A program made the translations under genes and the position numbers. A DNA stretch of 64,000 nt from Rhizobium mongolense subsp. loessense. Lineage in GTDB: Bacteria > Pseudomonadota > Alphaproteobacteria > Rhizobiales > Rhizobiaceae. Every line of letters begins with the position of its first letter. Positions within the stretch are counted from its first letter, which is position 1. The notes below the pieces were generated by a model. It was not told the origin of the DNA. It worked only from the letters and a program-made list of their open reading frames with translations, and ran no database searches. The stretch covers positions 310,001 through 374,000 of the forward strand of contig NZ_FMTM01000004.1 in NCBI RefSeq assembly GCF_900099775.1. The letters are read 5' to 3'. Below are positions 60,683-64,000 of this stretch, piece after piece.

Positions 60683-61165
60683 TTGAGCACCGCGTTCACC
60701 AAGGAAGAAAGTGCCGAAACGGCTTCGGAAACTCTGCTGCCCGACCGTCCGATTTCACCTCACCCGAACCTGGTTACTGAAGCGGGATTGAAGGCCTTGG
60801 ATTTGCAGCGCCAAAAAGCTCGTGAAGCCTACGATGCCGCAAGTACAATCGAAGACGTGAATGAACGGCGGCGGCAGGCTGCAATCCCCTTGCGTGACAT
60901 GCGTTACTTTAGCGAAAGAATTCGCACGGCGCAGGTGGTCCCTGACCCTGCTTCATTTGACATTGTTGCGTTCGGGAGCACGGTAACCTTCCGTCGCGAC
61001 GACGGGCGCGTGCAGAAATATCGCCTTGTTGGAGAAGATGAAGCTGATCCGAAGGCCGGGTCGATTTCCTTCGCATCCCCTGTAGGAACGTCTCTAATGG
61101 GCAAAGCTATTGGCGACATAGTCAATGTAGGTGATCAAGAGCTTGAGATCCTTGCCATCTCCTAG
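60683..61165 (+). CDS. GreA/GreB-family (Rnk-like) protein
   Basis: 160 residues. An N-terminal helical part (EAGLKALDLQRQKAREAYDA) containing a coiled coil is followed by a GreA/GreB C-terminal domain: VAFGSTVTFRRDDGRVQKYR, LVGEDEADPKAGSISFASPV, GTSLMGKAIGDIVNV. The 'P(L/V)G.aL.Gk..GD.v' end is diagnostic. The acidic coiled-coil tip needed for transcript cleavage is not obvious, so it may be a secondary-channel regulator. TTG start at 60683 after GGGAGG. Confidence 0.88.
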   Translation: MSTAFTKEESAETASETLLPDRPISPHPNLVTEAGLKALDLQRQKAREAYDAASTIEDVNERRRQAAIPLRDMRYFSERIRTAQVVPDPASFDIVAFGSTVTFRRDDGRVQKYRLVGEDEADPKAGSISFASPVGTSLMGKAIGDIVNVGDQELEILAIS

Positions 61166-61618
61166 AGAAGTCAACGTCCTCCCAAGGTCCAATGGCAAGG
61201 ACCGCTACCTTCTGGCTCGAGCGACAGTTTCCTCTAAGAAGCGAGCCTAAGGCCAAGAAGCACCATTCCGATACCCCGACCTTCCTGCCAAGCAATGAGG
61301 CCGGGCGACGGGAGAACGCGCCGAAGGCCCTCGCACAAAGACCAAAGAACGGAAAACTTCTGAATTGCCCAAGTCGCAGAACGGCGCTGCGGCAGGAAAG
61401 CGTGCGTGAAGTCGGGGGCCGCCTGGGATCGGTGTGATTGTTGATCATACCTTCACGCATGGCTGCGGCGACCAGGGGAGTGGCCGATCCTGGGCAAATG
61501 GGTGGGATGGCATACTCCGGAATGCAGGCCCTATTGCACATCAATTTCAAGCATATGCAGACCGACGACGCGCCGTCCCACATCTCAAGGATGAAATCCG
61601 TCCGCGCGCCCTAATGAC
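61166..61618. other. Intergenic, no convincing gene
   Basis: About 450 bases between convergent GreA-like and FAD-Rieske genes; only short frames without recognisable products. Confidence 0.4.
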
Positions 61619-63139
61619 CTATCGGAGATCAGCCAAGGGAGACACAGCCGGTCCGTTCAAAGCGGTGCCATCTACAGCAAATTGCGAACCGTGGCAGGGG
61701 CAATCCCAGCAGCGCTCGAGGGAGTTCCAATGCACGTGGCAGCCTATGTGCGTGCAAGACGCCGAACGTTTGTAGAGCGTGCCGTCTTCGTTCCGGAAGG
61801 CGGCGATCTTGGTGAGGCCCACGCGGACGATGGCACCTTCTCCCGGTCGCAGCTTATCAAGGGAATCAATTTCTCCAGGCGCGATATACTTGACGAAATT
61901 CTTGATCGCTGTCGCGTTCTCCACGAGGTAGTCACCGATCGCCTTTGGTGTCTTGCGGGATGGCTCGTAAAGTTCCCGCCAACGGCTGTTGCCGCCGAGA
62001 ATGAGATCTCGGATCAGCAGAGCAGCCACCGCTCCATGGGTCATGCCCTCGCCGGAATCGCCAGTGACCACGAACACCCGCTCGTTGCCCGGATTGCGAC
62101 CTATGAAACCGGCGTAATCGATGGTCTCCATCACCTGCCCGGACCATCGATGGGTCTCGAGGCCAAGATCGGGCACTAGACGTCTGGTCCACGACGTCAA
62201 GGCTGCAAACCGCTCGTCGCCGTCGTCGGCCGCACCAGTCTTATGGTCTTCGCCGCCGACGACGAGAAAGTCCGTCTCGCGGTCGCCCGGCTGCAGACGC
62301 ACGTAGTGGTAAGGGTCTTCAGTATCCCAGTAGAGCCCATCCGGGATAACATCGCGCCCGATCTCGAACGACATCGCATAGGTTCGGTAGGGCGCTTGTT
62401 TGGTGTGGAGGGCGACACGGTCATTGATCGGCGAATTGGTCGCCACGACAGCCCATTTTCCAGTGACGACAAAGCCTGCGGCTGTCGCGACGCGGACACC
62501 GCCGTCTGTTTCCTCGACCTTTTCGACCACTGTGTCCCGGTAAAGGACGCTCCCGCGGGCGCGGACGCCGACGGCCAGCCCGCGAAGATATTTGAGCGGG
62601 TGGAATGTCGCCTGACGGGCATAGCGAAGGGCGGGTGCCGCGGAGAACCCCGCAAACGGCAAGCCGGTGGTTCTTTCGACCGCGACGCCGACTTGCAGGG
62701 CGGCATCAAGTTCGCGCTCGAGGTCGGCTTCCTGCGCTCGAGACGATGGAAACAGAAACCCATCGACGCGTCTGAAATCGCACGCGATAGCCTCTGTCTC
62801 CTGAATCGCTTCGATGCGATCGATCGCGGCAGATTGGCTCTCGTGGAAGAGCCGCGCCAGTTCACGCCCCCGCAGAGCGATGAATTCGGAAAAATAGTCG
62901 TCGCATACCGATGTCAGATGCGCGGTCGTGCGGGCAGTCATGCCGCTTCCGATCTGGCCGCGATCGATGACGGCCACTTTCTTCCCGGCGAGTGCGAGCT
63001 CATAGGCCACTGACAAGCCGGCAATTCCAGAGCCGACAACGACGACATCGACCTGGTCATCGTGGGGAAGCGGAACAACGTCAGGCGCGACTTTGATCGG
63101 CGCCCATAAAGAGACGGTTCTTTCATCGCTGACATTCAT
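61619..63139 (-). CDS. FAD-dependent oxidoreductase with C-terminal Rieske domain
   Basis: 506 residues. The dinucleotide fold starts VDVVVVGSGIAGLSVAYELA, with E/D at the strand end (VIDRGQIGSGMTARTTAH). DAO-type motifs follow (ATFHPLKYLRGLAVGV, VFVVTGDSGEGMTHG). The Rieske [2Fe-2S] domain at the C-terminus has CTHIGCHVHW and CPCHGSQF, giving both Cys-x-His and Cys-x-x-His pairs. This DadA-Rieske fusion is a known family often seen in rhizobial and stress loci; substrate unknown. I start at ATG 63139; a longer upstream extension lacks homology. Confidence 0.92.
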   Translation of the reverse strand: MNVSDERTVSLWAPIKVAPDVVPLPHDDQVDVVVVGSGIAGLSVAYELALAGKKVAVIDRGQIGSGMTARTTAHLTSVCDDYFSEFIALRGRELARLFHESQSAAIDRIEAIQETEAIACDFRRVDGFLFPSSRAQEADLERELDAALQVGVAVERTTGLPFAGFSAAPALRYARQATFHPLKYLRGLAVGVRARGSVLYRDTVVEKVEETDGGVRVATAAGFVVTGKWAVVATNSPINDRVALHTKQAPYRTYAMSFEIGRDVIPDGLYWDTEDPYHYVRLQPGDRETDFLVVGGEDHKTGAADDGDERFAALTSWTRRLVPDLGLETHRWSGQVMETIDYAGFIGRNPGNERVFVVTGDSGEGMTHGAVAALLIRDLILGGNSRWRELYEPSRKTPKAIGDYLVENATAIKNFVKYIAPGEIDSLDKLRPGEGAIVRVGLTKIAAFRNEDGTLYKRSASCTHIGCHVHWNSLERCWDCPCHGSQFAVDGTALNGPAVSPLADLR

Positions 63140-63447
63140 GGCCCGACTTCTCCAAAATCCACATCTGCTAAATAGGAGAACGAACGCAAAAGTTCCCGCC
63201 GAACCTTGCCCAGCGGACCTTGGGATCACTCCGGCGGAAGTCGGCCCTGCGGACCCCCATCGCACACGGTCAATCCCGACAATGCGCAATCAATCCAGCC
63301 CTCGCGCAGTTCCCCATCCATCCCGAAATGCCACGCCAAGCGAGGAGAAGCTCTGTATATTAGTAAATATTAAAGTATAGTGGAATTTTCCTTTGTCGGA
63401 GATCGGACGTCGCGCGTCGAGAGATCGACCGCGGGAAGGGATGTGAT
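63140..63447. other. Divergent intergenic region
   Basis: About 300 bases between divergent FAD-Rieske and secreted-protein genes. The AT-rich stretch around 63354-63386 probably holds a promoter. Confidence 0.4.
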
Positions 63448-64000
63448 ATGCCTCGAAGCTTCCTAAACGTGATCCTTTTTTCGGTTCTTCTCCCTTCGAC
63501 TTTGATCCCAGCCGCTGCTCAAATCAGCGGCAATACCTCGATGCGAGGGAAGGATTTCGACGCGGCCGCGATGGAGCAGGCGAGGCGCTATCTGGAGGAG
63601 GGCCGCGAGACGTTTCGCTGCGATACGTTCGGCAGCGAGGACTTTTGGGGAGGTAAGCTAAAGCTTCATGAGGCGATCGCTGGCGAAAAGCTGGGCGGCA
63701 AAGGGCCCGGTCTCAGCCCGAAAAAGGCGCTCGAGCTCGGGCTGAAAGTCGACGTAAACGCTATCCCCAAAGACGTAGCCGGAGCGCTGAATAGAGGCGA
63801 GGTTGATCTTGCCGATCCGGCCAGCACCCTTGTCCTGCTCAAGGCAAACGCCGGACGTGCCCATCTTGGGTCAAGCCGGCCGCGGCTCGTGGAAGCGGCA
63901 CCAATGTTTTCAGGCCAAACCACCAGCGAGGAGAACCTGAAGCGGCTCAAGGTGCACGATGGCGTTAAAGGCAGCGTTTTTGCCCGTAACATTGGCAACG
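63448..64000 (+). CDS. Partial secreted protein resembling di-haem cytochrome c-type proteins (3' end outside window)
   Basis: Open from ATG 63448 to the window end (184 residues). A signal peptide (SFLNVILFSVLLPSTLIPAA) is followed by EEGRETFRCDTFGSEDFWGG, KLKLHEAIAGEKLGGKGPGL and SPKKALELGLKVDVNAIPKD. The pattern 'FRYDTFG.E.FW...L.LH.AI.G...GGVGPG.SP..AL..GLKVD' is that of cytochrome c family proteins that carry CxxCH further on. No CxxCH appears before the edge. After LVLLKANA similarity to the usual 'AVVGV' continuation is lost. GGGAAGGGA precedes the ATG. Confidence 0.65.
   Translation, partial: MPRSFLNVILFSVLLPSTLIPAAAQISGNTSMRGKDFDAAAMEQARRYLEEGRETFRCDTFGSEDFWGGKLKLHEAIAGEKLGGKGPGLSPKKALELGLKVDVNAIPKDVAGALNRGEVDLADPASTLVLLKANAGRAHLGSSRPRLVEAAPMFSGQTTSEENLKRLKVHDGVKGSVFARNIGN

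Noticed and set aside
1..64000. CRISPR array, tRNA, rRNA or replication origin
   Set aside because: No regular spaced repeats, tRNA-like cloverleaf, rRNA-like sequence or repABC-type genes were noticed.

Overview
The window reads as an accessory region (plasmid, chromid or genomic island) of a Rhizobiales alphaproteobacterium, most likely Rhizobiaceae. This is inferred from GC-rich coding sequence, an HWE-family histidine kinase, a ribB gene behind an FMN riboswitch, an RbsABC/SorC polyol locus, and many small proteins of families common in rhizobia (DUF982, DUF1488, DUF3072, DUF2092, BON). No rRNA, tRNA, CRISPR array, intact insertion sequence or replication origin was seen.

Layout. 1-5 kb: a partial HARP-like protein, a gamma-glutamylcyclotransferase-like protein, a membrane HWE kinase and four small proteins. 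5.1-6.0 kb: ribB and its riboswitch on the minus strand. 6.1-16.1 kb: a complete sugar/polyol catabolic locus. The minus strand carries permease, binding protein, ATPase, SDR, a decayed triosephosphate isomerase and a second SDR; the plus strand carries a split transketolase, an FGGY kinase and a SorC regulator. Palindromic operator candidates lie in the divergent promoter. The inferred route is uptake, oxidation to a ketose, phosphorylation and transketolase cleavage. 16.2-18.1 kb: an ABC exporter.

18.5-33.5 kb is a mosaic of small stress-type genes, defence or mobility-associated genes (mobile mystery protein A/B with Fic, an AbiEii-like nucleotidyltransferase) and decayed genes (dnaE2 tail, DEDD exonuclease, OhrR/MarR regulator). 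It also holds a SRAP-family peptidase, exonuclease III coupled to a microprotein, and a GGDEF-EAL protein. 33.6-41 kb: alpha/beta hydrolases, a Tat-exported SDR with a divergent LysR, a glutathione transferase, and a TetR gene divergent from a RidA gene across three tandem operators.

41.7-44.4 kb: a secreted DUF4157-like protein and an acyltransferase. 44.8-54 kb: an eight-gene minus-strand set whose products are nearly all exported or membrane bound: parvulin-type PPIase, HupE/UreJ-like protein, unknown secreted protein, DUF3604 hydrolase, DUF2092, a small secreted protein, a Tat-type metallo-beta-lactamase-fold hydrolase and a CobW GTPase with a His-rich segment. I read it as a candidate periplasmic metalloenzyme module and consider it the best candidate for an undescribed system here. 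54-64 kb: an outer-membrane barrel protein, a LysR/SnoaL pair, an L,D-transpeptidase, NUDIX and kinase pseudogenes, a glycine-zipper lipoprotein, a GreA/GreB-like protein, a FAD-Rieske oxidoreductase, and a secreted protein running off the right edge. Two distant copies of a structured element (about 24.2 and 59.9 kb) show stem covariation consistent with a minus-strand RNA.
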